From NCBI RefSeq assembly GCF_003054705.1, contig NZ_QAYX01000014.1, forward strand, positions 1-64,000: a stretch of 64,000 bases of DNA, written 5' to 3'. The notes under the pieces are model-generated. The model had not been told where the DNA came from. It ran no database searches and saw only the letters and a list, made by a program, of their open reading frames with translations. Within the stretch, counting starts at the first letter, position 1; every line of letters starts with the position of its first letter. Positions 25,049-33,758 of the stretch are shown piece after piece. The translations under genes were made by a program, and so were the position numbers. This DNA comes from Opitutus sp. ER46. GTDB lineage: Bacteria > Verrucomicrobiota > Verrucomicrobiia > Opitutales > Opitutaceae.

Positions 25049-26437
25049 ATGACGAACAAACGAAATATTCCGTCGCGCCGCTTCATCAAGCCCTCCTTCA
25101 ACTTTCTGATCGAAAAGAAGCGGGATGGCGGCGAGTTCACCCAGGAAGAAATTCGCTACATTATCGACAGCACGCTGGATGGCGAGATGCCGCAGCACCA
25201 GCTGGCGGCGCTGGCCATGGCGATCTACTTCTCCGGCATGTCCGCCCAGGAGACGGCGGACCTGACAGAGGAGATGATGCTCTCCGGTGAGGTCATCGAC
25301 CTTTCACACATCGCCAAGCCGAAGATCGACAAGTACTCGACGGGCGGCGTGGGCGACAAGACGTCGCTCGTGCTGGTCCCCCTCGCGATGGCGAGCGGCG
25401 TGGTGGTTCCGATGATGTGCGGCGTCGAGCACGAATACCTGATCAGCACGCTCGACAAGCTGGCGGCCGTCCCCGGCTTCAAGGGCGCCCTCAGCAACGA
25501 CCAGTTCTCCTCCCAGCTCGCGCGCATCGGCGGTGCGATCATCGCCCAGACCGAGGATCTCGCGCCGGCGGACGCCAAGCTTTACGAACTCCGCAAGGAG
25601 ACCGGTACCATCCCGAGCCTGCCGCTGATCACGGGCAGCGTCCTTTCCAAGAAGCTCGCCGAGGGTTCCGAGGGCCTCGTGATCGACGTCAAGTGGGGCA
25701 ACGGGTCCTTCATCAAGGACCTCGAACAGGCGAAGCAGCTTGCCCGCTCGATGACCCGCGTCGGCCGCTCGATGAAGCGCCGTTGCGTCGCCCTCGTGAC
25801 CGACATGAACCAACCGCTTGGCGATACCGTCGGCACGGCGCTCGAGGTCAAGGAGGCGATCCAGCTCCTCAAGGGCGAAGGTCCTGAGGACATGAAGGAA
25901 CTCGTCCTGAAGCTCGGCATGGAAATCGTCCGCCTCGCCGGCGTGGCGGGTTCGACGCTCTCGGCCAAGCAGACCGTCCAGCGCCACCTCACCGACGGCT
26001 CCGCCCTCGACAAGTTCAAGGAGCTGGTGAAGGCGCAGGGTGGTGACACCAGCTTCATCGATCATCCGGAGAAGTTCCCGCAGGCCCGCCACATTCGGAA
26101 GCTCCCGGCGCCGAAGCGCGGCTACGTGCATACCATCAGCGCGGCGATGATCGCCCGCGGCGTGCACCTGCTGGGCGCCGGCATCGAGCCGTCGACCGCT
26201 CCCGTGGGCAACCACGCCGGCCACGCCAACCACAATCACGCGAAGGTCGACTACTCGGTCGGCGTCTCGGAGATCAAGAAGGTCGGCACGCAGGTGAAGC
26301 AGGGCGAGCCGCTGATGATGATCCACTACAACGACGAGGCGAAGCTCGAGCAGGCCCTGGAGTACTTCAAGAACGCCTACCGGCTGGCGCCGAAGCGGCC
26401 TACGCCGCCGCCGCTCGTCGTCGAGCGCGTCGCCTGA
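25049..26437 (+). CDS. deoA: thymidine/pyrimidine-nucleoside phosphorylase family, atypical active site
   Basis: A family member of 462 aa with all three domains: the N-terminal alpha domain (IEKKRDGGEFTQEEIRYIID), the phosphate-binding alpha/beta domain and a C-terminal domain (VKQGEPLMMIHYNDEAKLEQAL). Family signatures STGGVGDKTSLVLVPLA, EDLAPADAKLYELRKETGTIPSLPLITGSVLSKKLAEG and VTDMNQPLGDTVGTALEVKEA are present. Two positions differ. The usual DKHSTGG reads DKYSTGG (Tyr96 for the catalytic His), and the usual GLGHTGGT(I/L)DKLES reads VEHEYLISTLDKLAA (about residues 126-140). The fold is clear, but the nucleoside it cleaves is uncertain. It is a single gene closed by a terminator. Confidence 0.88.
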   Translation: MTNKRNIPSRRFIKPSFNFLIEKKRDGGEFTQEEIRYIIDSTLDGEMPQHQLAALAMAIYFSGMSAQETADLTEEMMLSGEVIDLSHIAKPKIDKYSTGGVGDKTSLVLVPLAMASGVVVPMMCGVEHEYLISTLDKLAAVPGFKGALSNDQFSSQLARIGGAIIAQTEDLAPADAKLYELRKETGTIPSLPLITGSVLSKKLAEGSEGLVIDVKWGNGSFIKDLEQAKQLARSMTRVGRSMKRRCVALVTDMNQPLGDTVGTALEVKEAIQLLKGEGPEDMKELVLKLGMEIVRLAGVAGSTLSAKQTVQRHLTDGSALDKFKELVKAQGGDTSFIDHPEKFPQARHIRKLPAPKRGYVHTISAAMIARGVHLLGAGIEPSTAPVGNHAGHANHNHAKVDYSVGVSEIKKVGTQVKQGEPLMMIHYNDEAKLEQALEYFKNAYRLAPKRPTPPPLVVERVA

Positions 26438-26461
26438 GGTCATCCTCGATCTCTCTCTTCC

Positions 26462-26491
26462 GCCGACCGGCTCACCACCGGTCGGCTTTTT
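26462..26491 (+). terminator. intrinsic terminator after deoA
   Basis: A perfect 9-bp stem, GCCGACCGG (26462-26470) with CCGGTCGGC (26478-26486), is followed by TTTTT at 26487-26491. It lies 25 bp past the deoA stop. Confidence 0.93.
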
Positions 26492-26593
26492 GTTGCCGCC
26501 CGCATGCGCTCGCACCATCCCGGGGGCGGCCAGCCGAGGCTTGCCGCAGTCGCGCGACTGCGCCCAATTGGGCCAATGCCAGAACCGCTGCCC

Positions 26594-27817
26594 ATGGACA
26601 AAGCTCCGAAGACGCCTCCGCCGCCGATCGATCGGTCCGGGTGGACCCGTCCCTGGGCGCAGCTGAAGTACTTCACGTTCCAGCCCGCGATCTTCCCGCG
26701 GCTCCTCGGCCAGGTTTCGCCCGATGCCCGACCCGGCGACTGGGTTTCGGTGTACGACAAGAGCGGCGAGCGCATGGGCGCCGGGCTGTTCAACCCCCGG
26801 GCGAAGATTCCGCTCCGGGTCGTCGCACACGGCGGCGAGCCGATCGGCGAGGACTATTTCGAACTCGCGATCCGCCGTGCGGTGGAGCTGCGCCGCACCT
26901 TGTTCAAGCTCGACGAGGTCACTGACGCCTACCGCCTGATCAACTCGGACGGCGACGGCCTCAGCGGCCTGACGATCGACCGATACGCCGACACGCTGCT
27001 GTGCGAGGTGTACTCGCTGGGCATCGCGCAGCGGTTGCCGAAATGGCTCCCGCTGCTGCACGAACTGGCCGGGACGAAGTTCGCCCGCGTGCAGGTCGAT
27101 CACGACCTCGGCAGTCTCGAGGGCATCAAGCCGTCGACGTTCAATGAGACCAATGCCGCGGCGCCGCGCACGGTGAAGATCCGCGAGCACGGGGTCCGCT
27201 ACGAGGTGGACTTCGCCGAGGGACACAAGACCGGCTTCTTCTGCGACCAGCGCGAAAACCGGCGCAACGTGGCGCGGTTCACCCGCGATGCGCGCGTGCT
27301 CGACCTGTGCTGCTACACCGGCGGGTTTTCCCTCTGCGCCAAGGTTCTCGGCGGCGCGGCCGACGTGACCAGCGTTGACCTCGACGAGGCCGCGATCGCG
27401 CAGGCACGGCGCAATGCGAACCTTAACCAGGCACGGCTGAAGTTCGTGCATGCCGATGCCTTTGCCTACGCGCGCCAGATGCAGAGCAACGGGGAGAAGT
27501 GGGACGTCGTTGTCCTGGATCCGCCGAAGTTCATCTTTACGCGCGATGCCGCCGGCAACTGGGAGGGACGCCAGAAGTACGAGGATCTCAACCTGCTCGC
27601 GATCTCGTTGGTGAAGCCCGGTGGCGTGTTTATCACCTGCTCCTGCTCGGGCCTCCTGAGCCTCGAGGACTTTGAGCAGCACGTGATCAAGGCGGCGCAT
27701 CGCCAGAACCGGCGCCTGCAGTTCTTCGATCGGACCGGCCCTGGGACGGATCACCCGGTGTATTCGAACTGCCTGGAGAGCCGGTACCTAAAGGTGCTCT
27801 GGTCCCGGGTGGTCTAG
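26594..27817 (+). CDS. rlmI: RlmI-type 23S rRNA cytosine-C5 methyltransferase
   Basis: A class I SAM-dependent methyltransferase of the RlmI (YccW) family, which methylates a 23S rRNA cytosine (C1962 in E. coli), 407 aa. The N-terminal PUA-like domain is at about residues 25-100 (DWVSVYDKSGERMGAGLFNPRAKIPLRVV). The central EEHE-like domain includes RLINSDGDGLSGLTIDRYADTLLCE. The catalytic domain has AEGHKTGFFCDQRENRR, motif I VLDLCCYTGGFSLCA, motif IV VVLDPPKFIF and the catalytic cysteine region VFITCSCSGLLS. Met codons at 26594 and 26576 are both reasonable; 26594 is used. Confidence 0.93.
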   Translation: MDKAPKTPPPPIDRSGWTRPWAQLKYFTFQPAIFPRLLGQVSPDARPGDWVSVYDKSGERMGAGLFNPRAKIPLRVVAHGGEPIGEDYFELAIRRAVELRRTLFKLDEVTDAYRLINSDGDGLSGLTIDRYADTLLCEVYSLGIAQRLPKWLPLLHELAGTKFARVQVDHDLGSLEGIKPSTFNETNAAAPRTVKIREHGVRYEVDFAEGHKTGFFCDQRENRRNVARFTRDARVLDLCCYTGGFSLCAKVLGGAADVTSVDLDEAAIAQARRNANLNQARLKFVHADAFAYARQMQSNGEKWDVVVLDPPKFIFTRDAAGNWEGRQKYEDLNLLAISLVKPGGVFITCSCSGLLSLEDFEQHVIKAAHRQNRRLQFFDRTGPGTDHPVYSNCLESRYLKVLWSRVV

Positions 27818-27965
27818 CGTCGCTGGAACCAGCTGGGAAAGCCGGTTCGCGGTTCCTGCCGCGGCCGCGGTAATAACCTGTCCACTCCGGGCTGGTACGT
27901 AGGGGATTGCGGCGAAGTTCGACATTGCGGCGACTCGACGTGGCTCCGCAAATCGTGTCCTGACC

Positions 27966-29489
27966 ATGCTTCTTCCGTCTGCTCCCATCTTCCGCGTTTG
28001 CTGCCTGATGGGGATTCTCACTGGCGTCGTGGTGGCTGCGGGCGACCCCAAGCCGACGCCGCTCGGCATCACCCGCGAGCAGGTTATCGCGGTCCGGGGT
28101 GAGCCCAAGAGCCACATCGTGGCGGGCGATCGCGAGGTGCTCCTGTTTCCCGACGAGAGGGTGATTCTCCGCAACCAACGGGTCGTCGAGGTCGAGCCGG
28201 TTTACGCGGCCGCTGCCGCCACGCCGACGCCCGCAGCCGTAGCGCACGCGGAGGAATCCACTGCCGCTTCCGCCAACGTGTCCGACCCGGCCCAGACGGC
28301 GACGGTCGCCGAGGCCAACCCGACTTCGACTTCAGGCGTGCGCCGTGACGCGCCCGCGGTGCCACTGCCGCCCGAGGTGCAAATCAAGTCCGTTCGCCCG
28401 CCGACGCGGCACGCGGTTGCGCCGACGGACACCGCGCGTCCCGCGCCGGCAACGGCCACGCCAGCCGACAAGATCTCTGCGCCAACGAATCAGGCATCGG
28501 CGCCCGCCGTGGCTGCTACGGGCGCGACGGCGGCTCCCTTCGCTGCGCCGGCTAGCGCCGAAGCGACGCCGCCCGCGGCGACACCGCCCGTCGACGCTCC
28601 CGCCGCAACGGAAGCCTCTGCTCCGACGACGGCCGCGTCTGTCCCGGCCGATCCGGCCGCGGGCCGCACCGCGGCTGCCCCGACGGTCGCGCCCGCGGCA
28701 ACGATTACCGCGCCGGCCACGCCCGCGGCGCATCCGGCGCCCGTGGCTGCCAACTCAGTGTCGACGGCGACGACAGCGGCGACTGCGGCGCCTACGCCGG
28801 CACGAGACTCTTCGTCGTGGCTGATCAGGACCGGCATCGTCGCGGCAATCGTCGGCTTCTTCGCCTACCTGTTTTGGGCGCGGCGCCAGCGGCAGTTGCT
28901 TCTCGCGGCGTCGGCGGTTTCGCGTTCCCCGTTTCCGATGGAGCCGGCTCCGGCGCGACCGGCGAGCCGCTTCTCCTCCGAGCTGCTCGAGCGCTTGGAA
29001 TGGAAGGCGTTCGAGGAACTGGTTGCCGGCTACTACAACAAGACCGGCGTGGTCGCGACCCGCACGAAGCATGGGCCGCAGTCACCGGTGCACATTCGCA
29101 TTTCCTGGAAAGGCGAGACTCGCCCCTTCGCCTGCGTCCAATGTGTGTCGCACGAGCCCGCCGCCATCGGTGCCTCGCGGGTCGAGGCGCTCGTCGCGGC
29201 CATCGAGTCTGAGGGCATTCGGCGCGGCTATCTCGTGACGACCGGAAGCTTTGCTGTGTCGGCGCGCGACTACGCCGAGGAAAAGCATGTGACGCTGCTC
29301 TCCGGCGAGGTGTTGCTTGAGAAACTGAATACGCTGCCCGACGCGGCTCGCGCCGATCTGCTGCAACTCGTCGCGGCGGGGGATGTGGCCACGCCGTCCT
29401 GCCCGCGATGCGAGACCAAGATGGTTGCAGCCGCGGTCGAACCTGGCGCGTGGCGCTGCCCGCAGTGCGGCGAGACGCAGCGTTCCTGA
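27966..29489 (+). CDS. membrane-anchored protein with degenerate Mrr-type nuclease domain and zinc ribbon
   Basis: A 507-aa multi-domain protein. A signal-like N-terminus (VCCLMGILTGVVVAAG) precedes a BamE/SmpA-like module (LGITREQVIAVRGEPKSHIVAGDREVLLFPDERVILRNQRVVEVE, about residues 18-76). About 200 residues of Ala/Thr/Pro-rich linker follow, then one membrane helix near 285-305, an Mrr_cat-like restriction-endonuclease fold (about 335-460: LERLEWKAFEELVAGYYNKTGVVATRTK) and a C-terminal zinc ribbon (CPRCETKM...WRCPQCGE). The catalytic positions are altered: the metal-binding Asp is His376 and the QxK lysine is Val394 (VQCVS). The domain is therefore probably a binding module rather than a nuclease. 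It stands alone before the convergent efp gene. Confidence 0.75.
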   Translation: MLLPSAPIFRVCCLMGILTGVVVAAGDPKPTPLGITREQVIAVRGEPKSHIVAGDREVLLFPDERVILRNQRVVEVEPVYAAAAATPTPAAVAHAEESTAASANVSDPAQTATVAEANPTSTSGVRRDAPAVPLPPEVQIKSVRPPTRHAVAPTDTARPAPATATPADKISAPTNQASAPAVAATGATAAPFAAPASAEATPPAATPPVDAPAATEASAPTTAASVPADPAAGRTAAAPTVAPAATITAPATPAAHPAPVAANSVSTATTAATAAPTPARDSSSWLIRTGIVAAIVGFFAYLFWARRQRQLLLAASAVSRSPFPMEPAPARPASRFSSELLERLEWKAFEELVAGYYNKTGVVATRTKHGPQSPVHIRISWKGETRPFACVQCVSHEPAAIGASRVEALVAAIESEGIRRGYLVTTGSFAVSARDYAEEKHVTLLSGEVLLEKLNTLPDAARADLLQLVAAGDVATPSCPRCETKMVAAAVEPGAWRCPQCGETQRS

Positions 29490-29496
29490 GCGACAC

Positions 29497-29527
29497 AAAA
29501 AAGCCCGCGGCGTTTGCGGCCGCGGGC
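29497..29527 (-). terminator. intrinsic terminator of efp
   Basis: A perfect 9-bp stem, GCCCGCGGC (29503-29511) with GCCGCGGGC (29519-29527), has a 7-base loop. On the minus strand it is followed by six T (A-run 29497-29502). It lies 21 bp past the efp stop. Confidence 0.9.
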
Positions 29528-29548
29528 GGAAAGGGGAGGAGGGGGCGC

Positions 29549-30106
29549 TCAGGCGCGGCCGAGGTACGAACCGTCGGTCGTGTTCACGCGAATCACGTCG
29601 CCTTCCTTGATGAACAGCGGCACCTGGACAACCAGACCGGTTTCAACCTTGGCGGGCTTCTGGACGTTGCTCGCAGTGTCGCCCTTGATGCCGTCGGCCG
29701 ACTCGATGACCTTCAGCGAGACCGTGCTCGGGAGGTCCACGGAGAGGGCGCGTTCGTCGACGAACAGCACGTCGACCTTGCCGCCCGGAGCGAGGAAGTT
29801 CTTCAGATCGCCGAGCTGCGTGGCCGTCAGCTCGATCTGCTCGAACGAGTTCGGGTCCATGAAGGCAAAGGTGTCGCGGTCGGCGTAGCTGAACTCCAGC
29901 GTCTTCTTGTCGGTCGGGAGGACCTCGATCGTATCGGTCGACGCGAAGCGCTGGTCGAGAGCTTTGCCGTAGCGCAGGTTACGCATCTTGATCTGGACGA
30001 AGGCCCGCAGATTCCCAGGCGTGCGGTGTTGCGTTTCCATGACGAGGTGAGGCTCGCCATTGAATTTGATGACTTGGCCTTTGCGGATGTCGTTGGCTGC
30101 GGGCAT
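29549..30106 (-). CDS. efp: translation elongation factor P (Asn-tip variant)
   Basis: EF-P, which relieves ribosome stalling at proline stretches, 185 aa with all three OB-like domains. The domain I loop that reaches the peptidyl-transferase centre reads HRTPGNLRAFVQIKMRN. The tip residue, which is Lys34 in E. coli and Arg32 in Pseudomonas, is Asn32 here, so neither EpmA-type lysylation nor EarP-type rhamnosylation can act on it. The rest is normal: TIEVLPTDKKTLEFSYADRDTFAFMDPNSFEQIEL, VDLPSTVSLKVIESADGIKGDTASN and GLVVQVPLFIKEGDVIRVNTTDGSYLGRA. A strong terminator follows, so the gene is probably monocistronic. Confidence 0.96.
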   Translation of the reverse strand: MPAANDIRKGQVIKFNGEPHLVMETQHRTPGNLRAFVQIKMRNLRYGKALDQRFASTDTIEVLPTDKKTLEFSYADRDTFAFMDPNSFEQIELTATQLGDLKNFLAPGGKVDVLFVDERALSVDLPSTVSLKVIESADGIKGDTASNVQKPAKVETGLVVQVPLFIKEGDVIRVNTTDGSYLGRA

Positions 30107-30154
30107 GACGTTGAGCGTATTCTGGCTGCGGATTGTTCGGTAGAAAACGAGTAG

Positions 30155-30183
30155 ATTGGGCAGCCCGCTGGAAAGGTGTCAAG
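30155..30183 (-). promoter_or_regulatory. possible efp promoter
   Basis: On the minus strand a perfect TTGACA (30178-30183) lies about 70 bp upstream of the efp start. A convincing -10 at 17-18 bp spacing is missing; the best TCTACT lies 21 bp away. The -35 match alone is suggestive. Confidence 0.35.
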
Positions 30184-30405
30184 CCGCCGGGCGGCCGGGT
30201 CCGAAGTAGGGCCATTCCCGGCCGAAAGACTATCTGGTCTGCCATCGGTGCCAATCCGGGGCGCCGGCGCTCAGCTGGTTTCGCCCCGGCGCGCCCAGGG
30301 GCGAGTTCATGAGGCTCGCGGACGCTCCCGCCATTTCTTTGCCCGAGAGGCGGCCAAAGGATGCGCTTGCTCTCGACCGGCGGCGTTGCCGAAACTCCGC
30401 TGCCC

Positions 30406-31737
30406 ATGAAACAACGAACCCTCGCGCGGGAAGTTTCCATCAAAGGTAGCGCGTTGCACACCGGTGATGCCGTCACCTTGACCATGAAGCCCGCGCCCGT
30501 GAATCACGGGATCGTCTTCCGCCGCATGGACCTGCACGGGACTCCCGAAGTGAAGCCCCGGGTCGACTTTGTGACGGACCTTGTCCGCGCCACGACCATC
30601 CAGTCCGGCCATGCCAAGGTCCACACCGTCGAGCACGTCCTCAGCGCCCTCCACGGCTGTGGCGTCGACAACGTGATCATTGAGATGGATGCCTCGGAGC
30701 CGCCGATCATGGACGGTTCGGCCCAGCCTTTCGTTAACCTCATCCTCCAAGGGGAGCCCATCGAGCAGGACGCCGAGCGGGAGTATTTCGCCCTCGATGT
30801 CCCGGTGTCCGTCACGCGCGGCAACCGCTCCATCATTGCCCTGCCGTTCGACGGCCTGAAGATTTCGTGCACGTCCGCCGACGATCGTGGCATCCACACG
30901 CAGCATCTTTCGCTCACGCTTGATCCCGAGGTATACAAGACGCAGATCGCGGCGGCGCGTACGTTCACAATCTACGAGGATATCGAGGAACTGCTGAAGC
31001 TGGGGAAGATCCGGGGCGGTTCGCTTGACTCGGCGATCGTCATCCGGGGCGACAAGATCCTCTCGAAGGAGCCGCTGCGGTTTAAGGACGAGTTTGTCCG
31101 TCACAAGATTCTCGATATCGTCGGCGACGTCTCGCTGCTCGGCATGCCGCTGAAGGCCCACATCGTGGCGACGCGTCCGGGCCATGCGATCAACGCGGAA
31201 CTCACCAAGCTGCTGCTTGAGAAACTGCAGGAGCGGAAAGCCGGCGTGGCCAAGCGGGCTCCCGGCCCGACCACGGTCCTCGCGACCGAGACGACCCTCG
31301 ATATCCGCCGCGTGCTGGACACGCTGCCTCACCGGTATCCGTTCCTGATGATCGACCGTGTGGTCGAGTTTCAGGGCCCCGATGCGCTCACGGCGTTGAA
31401 GAATGTCACCATCAACGAGCCCTTCTTCCAGGGCCACTATCCGGGCAATCCTGTGCTGCCCGGCGTGCTCCAGATCGAGGCGATGGCGCAAGCCGCTGGC
31501 ATCCTCATGCTCCGCCGGATCTCCTCGGAGGGGAAGACGGCGCTGTTCATGAGCTGCGATAAGGTGAAGTTCCGCCGCGCCGTCCGCCCCGGCGACCAGC
31601 TCACGATCAACGTCAAGATGACCAAGAGTCGCGGCAACAAGATCGGGGTGGCGGAAGGCGAGTGCCTGGTGAACGGCCAGATCGTCTCTTCAGCCGAGCT
31701 GATGTTCGCGGTCGTGGACAACGCCGAAGTCGAGTAA
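30406..31737 (+). CDS. lpxC/fabZ: bifunctional UDP-3-O-acyl-GlcNAc deacetylase / 3-hydroxyacyl-ACP dehydratase (LpxC-FabZ fusion)
   Basis: One 443-aa polypeptide joins the committed lipid A deacetylase to a fatty-acid dehydratase. The LpxC part (about residues 1-295) has [16 protein letters not shown], the zinc ligands in [13 protein letters not shown] and [10 protein letters not shown], and the family segment [14 protein letters not shown] short linker ([15 protein letters not shown]) leads to FabZ (about 305-443) with [14 protein letters not shown], the catalytic His in [15 protein letters not shown] and Glu in [11 protein letters not shown]. Such fusions are known in Bacteroidetes and some Verrucomicrobia. 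The Met at 30406 ([11 protein letters not shown]) gives the usual N-terminus; 30361 is an alternative. lpxA follows 58 bp downstream. Confidence 0.96.
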   Translation: MKQRTLAREVSIKGSALHTGDAVTLTMKPAPVNHGIVFRRMDLHGTPEVKPRVDFVTDLVRATTIQSGHAKVHTVEHVLSALHGCGVDNVIIEMDASEPPIMDGSAQPFVNLILQGEPIEQDAEREYFALDVPVSVTRGNRSIIALPFDGLKISCTSADDRGIHTQHLSLTLDPEVYKTQIAAARTFTIYEDIEELLKLGKIRGGSLDSAIVIRGDKILSKEPLRFKDEFVRHKILDIVGDVSLLGMPLKAHIVATRPGHAINAELTKLLLEKLQERKAGVAKRAPGPTTVLATETTLDIRRVLDTLPHRYPFLMIDRVVEFQGPDALTALKNVTINEPFFQGHYPGNPVLPGVLQIEAMAQAAGILMLRRISSEGKTALFMSCDKVKFRRAVRPGDQLTINVKMTKSRGNKIGVAEGECLVNGQIVSSAELMFAVVDNAEVE

Positions 31738-31795
31738 CCAAACCTGCTTCTCCGGTGCGCACTGGCACTGGCTTCGAGGCAAAACAGGAATTCGC

Positions 31796-32581
31796 ATGAC
31801 CTCTATTCATCCTACGGCGATCGTTGAGCCGGGGGCGCAGCTCGATTCCGACGTGGAAGTGGGCGCCTTCGCCTACGTCAGCGCCGGAGTGGTGCTCGGA
31901 GCGGGTACGCGGCTGCACCATCATTCCAGCGTCGAGGGCAACACGACCCTGGGCGCGGGCTGCGAGGTGTTCCCGTACGCGTGTATTGGCGGCAAGACCC
32001 AGGACTTGAAGTACAAGGGCGGCCGCCCCGGTCTGCGCGTGGGCGACCGCAATGTCTTCCGGGAGTACGTCACCGTCCACTGCGCGACGAACGACGGCGA
32101 GTTCACCGTCATCGGCAACCAGAACACCTTCCTGGCGAGCTCACACATCGCGCACGACTGCGTGCTCGGGAGCCGGATCGTCATGAGCAATGGCGCGGTC
32201 CTCGCGGGACATGTCCAGGTCGAGGATCACGTCGTGATCGGCGGCTACGGCGGCGTGCATCAGTTCTGCCGCATTGGCAGCTTCGCCATGGTGTCGGCGT
32301 TCGCGAAACTCGTGCAGGACCTGCCGCCGTTCTTCATCGCCGACGGCACTCCCGCGGAGGTGCGCGCGATCAACCGCGTTGGTCTCGAGCGCGGCGGTTT
32401 CACGGCCGAGCAACTCGACCGCGTGAAGCAGATTCATCGGCTCCTGTACCGCGACGGGCTCAACCGCTCGCAGGCGTTGGAGAAGCTCGCGGCGCATCCG
32501 CATGCCGCGAGCGCGGAGTTCCAGCATCTCCTCGAGTTCGCGCGCAAGAGCGAGCGCGGGCTGGCTCCGGGCGCGCATTGA
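31796..32581 (+). CDS. lpxA: acyl-ACP:UDP-GlcNAc O-acyltransferase
   Basis: First enzyme of lipid A synthesis, a left-handed beta-helix trimer of 261 aa. Hexapeptide repeats run from IHPTAIVEPGAQLDSDVEVGAFAYV onward. The catalytic His is in SHIAHDCVLG (His125 of E. coli), and the second conserved His is in GGYGGVHQFCRIGS. At the position of the E. coli chain-length ruler Gly173 the sequence is Ala (FAMVSAFAKLVQDLPPFF). The C-terminal helical domain follows GGFTAEQLDRVKQIHRLLYRDGL. It is in an operon with lpxC/fabZ and ends at a hairpin shared with hisI. Confidence 0.96.
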   Translation: MTSIHPTAIVEPGAQLDSDVEVGAFAYVSAGVVLGAGTRLHHHSSVEGNTTLGAGCEVFPYACIGGKTQDLKYKGGRPGLRVGDRNVFREYVTVHCATNDGEFTVIGNQNTFLASSHIAHDCVLGSRIVMSNGAVLAGHVQVEDHVVIGGYGGVHQFCRIGSFAMVSAFAKLVQDLPPFFIADGTPAEVRAINRVGLERGGFTAEQLDRVKQIHRLLYRDGLNRSQALEKLAAHPHAASAEFQHLLEFARKSERGLAPGAH

Positions 32582-32586
32582 GAAAG

Positions 32587-32613
32587 AAAAGGCCCGCGCG
32601 GGTGGCGCGGGCC
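32587..32613. terminator. bidirectional terminator between lpxA and hisI
   Basis: A perfect 9-bp stem, GGCCCGCGC (32591-32599) with GCGCGGGCC (32605-32613), has a 5-base loop. The AAAA before it gives TTTT on the minus strand for hisI. Towards lpxA the downstream side is not T-rich, so it fits hisI best. Confidence 0.7.
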
Positions 32614-32677
32614 GGAAGGGGTGGGGCGGCAATCGCCGGAGCGAAGACGCGCACCGGTGACTTCGCGTGGAGGCGGC

Positions 32678-33136
32678 TTACTTCTTCTTGTACACGGTCG
32701 CCGGGTCGAACACCCGCTTCGACGCGTACTCCAGCTTCATCGTGTCGGGTTGGTCCGCAACCGCCGAGTCGGTGAGCTTCCGATAGAAACAGGACTTGTA
32801 GCCGTTGTGGCAGGCGGCGCCGCCGACGTTTTCGACCTTCAGGAGAATCACGTCCTGGTCGCAGTCTACGAGCAGCGCTTTCACGAGCTGGGCGTTGCCG
32901 GATTCCTCACCCTTGATCCAGAGCTTGTTCCGGGAGCGGCTCCAGTAGGTGGCTTTCTTCGTCTTGATCGTATGGGCCAGCGCTTCCGCATTCATGAACG
33001 CGAACATCAGCACCTCGTTGGTCACATGGTCGGTGGTGATGCACGGGATCAGGCCGTCAGGCCCGAATTTCGGCTGGAGCATCGTGCCGAGTTCGACGTC
33101 GGCAGTGTTCGTGCGAGCTGGGAAGACGAATGACAT
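32678..33136 (-). CDS. hisI: phosphoribosyl-AMP cyclohydrolase
   Basis: The third step of histidine synthesis: hydrolytic ring opening of phosphoribosyl-AMP. The protein is 152 aa and has no HisE domain, so it is the stand-alone form. Signatures are VLMFAFMNAEALAHTIKTKKATYWSRSRNKLWIKGEESGN, the metal-binding LLVDCDQDVILLKVE and the zinc cysteines GGAACHNGYKSCFYRKL. A C-terminal extension of about 35 residues (from TDSAVADQ) is somewhat longer than in short HisI. No other his gene is adjacent. Confidence 0.95.
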   Translation of the reverse strand: MSFVFPARTNTADVELGTMLQPKFGPDGLIPCITTDHVTNEVLMFAFMNAEALAHTIKTKKATYWSRSRNKLWIKGEESGNAQLVKALLVDCDQDVILLKVENVGGAACHNGYKSCFYRKLTDSAVADQPDTMKLEYASKRVFDPATVYKKK

Positions 33137-33758
33137 GACGAGCCGTGTCTAGGTGCGGCGCAGAATCCGCGCAAGCCCACAGCCGGCGACGCCCGGGCGG
33201 ATGACGAAGTGGGGGCGGCAATCCCGAAGGGGGGAGACTCTCGGAGGCCGTGCGGTTGGCGCAGGGGAGAGACGCGCGTGCGGGACGCTTTTGCAGAGGG
33301 AAAGTGCGACGGCATTCGTGGCCGATCTCGGCTTAGGAGGGGGGACAGCGGCGCCGCACCCGAAGTGGTCGCGCGATGTGCGACCTACTCAGGTTTTGGG
33401 CGGAATTGTGCCCGGCTGTACCGCTCCGGGAGGCGGCGCCGCAGGGAAGCGAGTTCCGCGTCACGCAGGAGTTCTGCTTGGGGGGCATCGGTGTTGGCGA
33501 AGGACTTGCATTCGCCGACCTGGCGGTCGACCGCGATGGCGGCTGGCTAAGGCGTGGATCGTTTCACCAACAGCGTGCCGGGTCGGAGTCGGGTGGGGCG
33601 GCGTCGGGCACAAGGTGGCCGACCGATTTGGGTCAGAAAATCTGGACCGGCGACGACCGACATTCGCCGCGGGACGCGGGGACCGGATGGGCAACGGGGT
33701 TCCCTCTCGAGCCCCCGACGCGAAGCGCCCGAAGCAGGCGGGCAAGACTCGCGGCCGA
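33137..33758. other. 622-bp gap without recognised feature
   Basis: No open frame here looks like protein on either strand; those present are GC-rich shadows without Met-led conserved segments. I see no tandem repeat, terminator or RNA motif. Confidence 0.5.
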
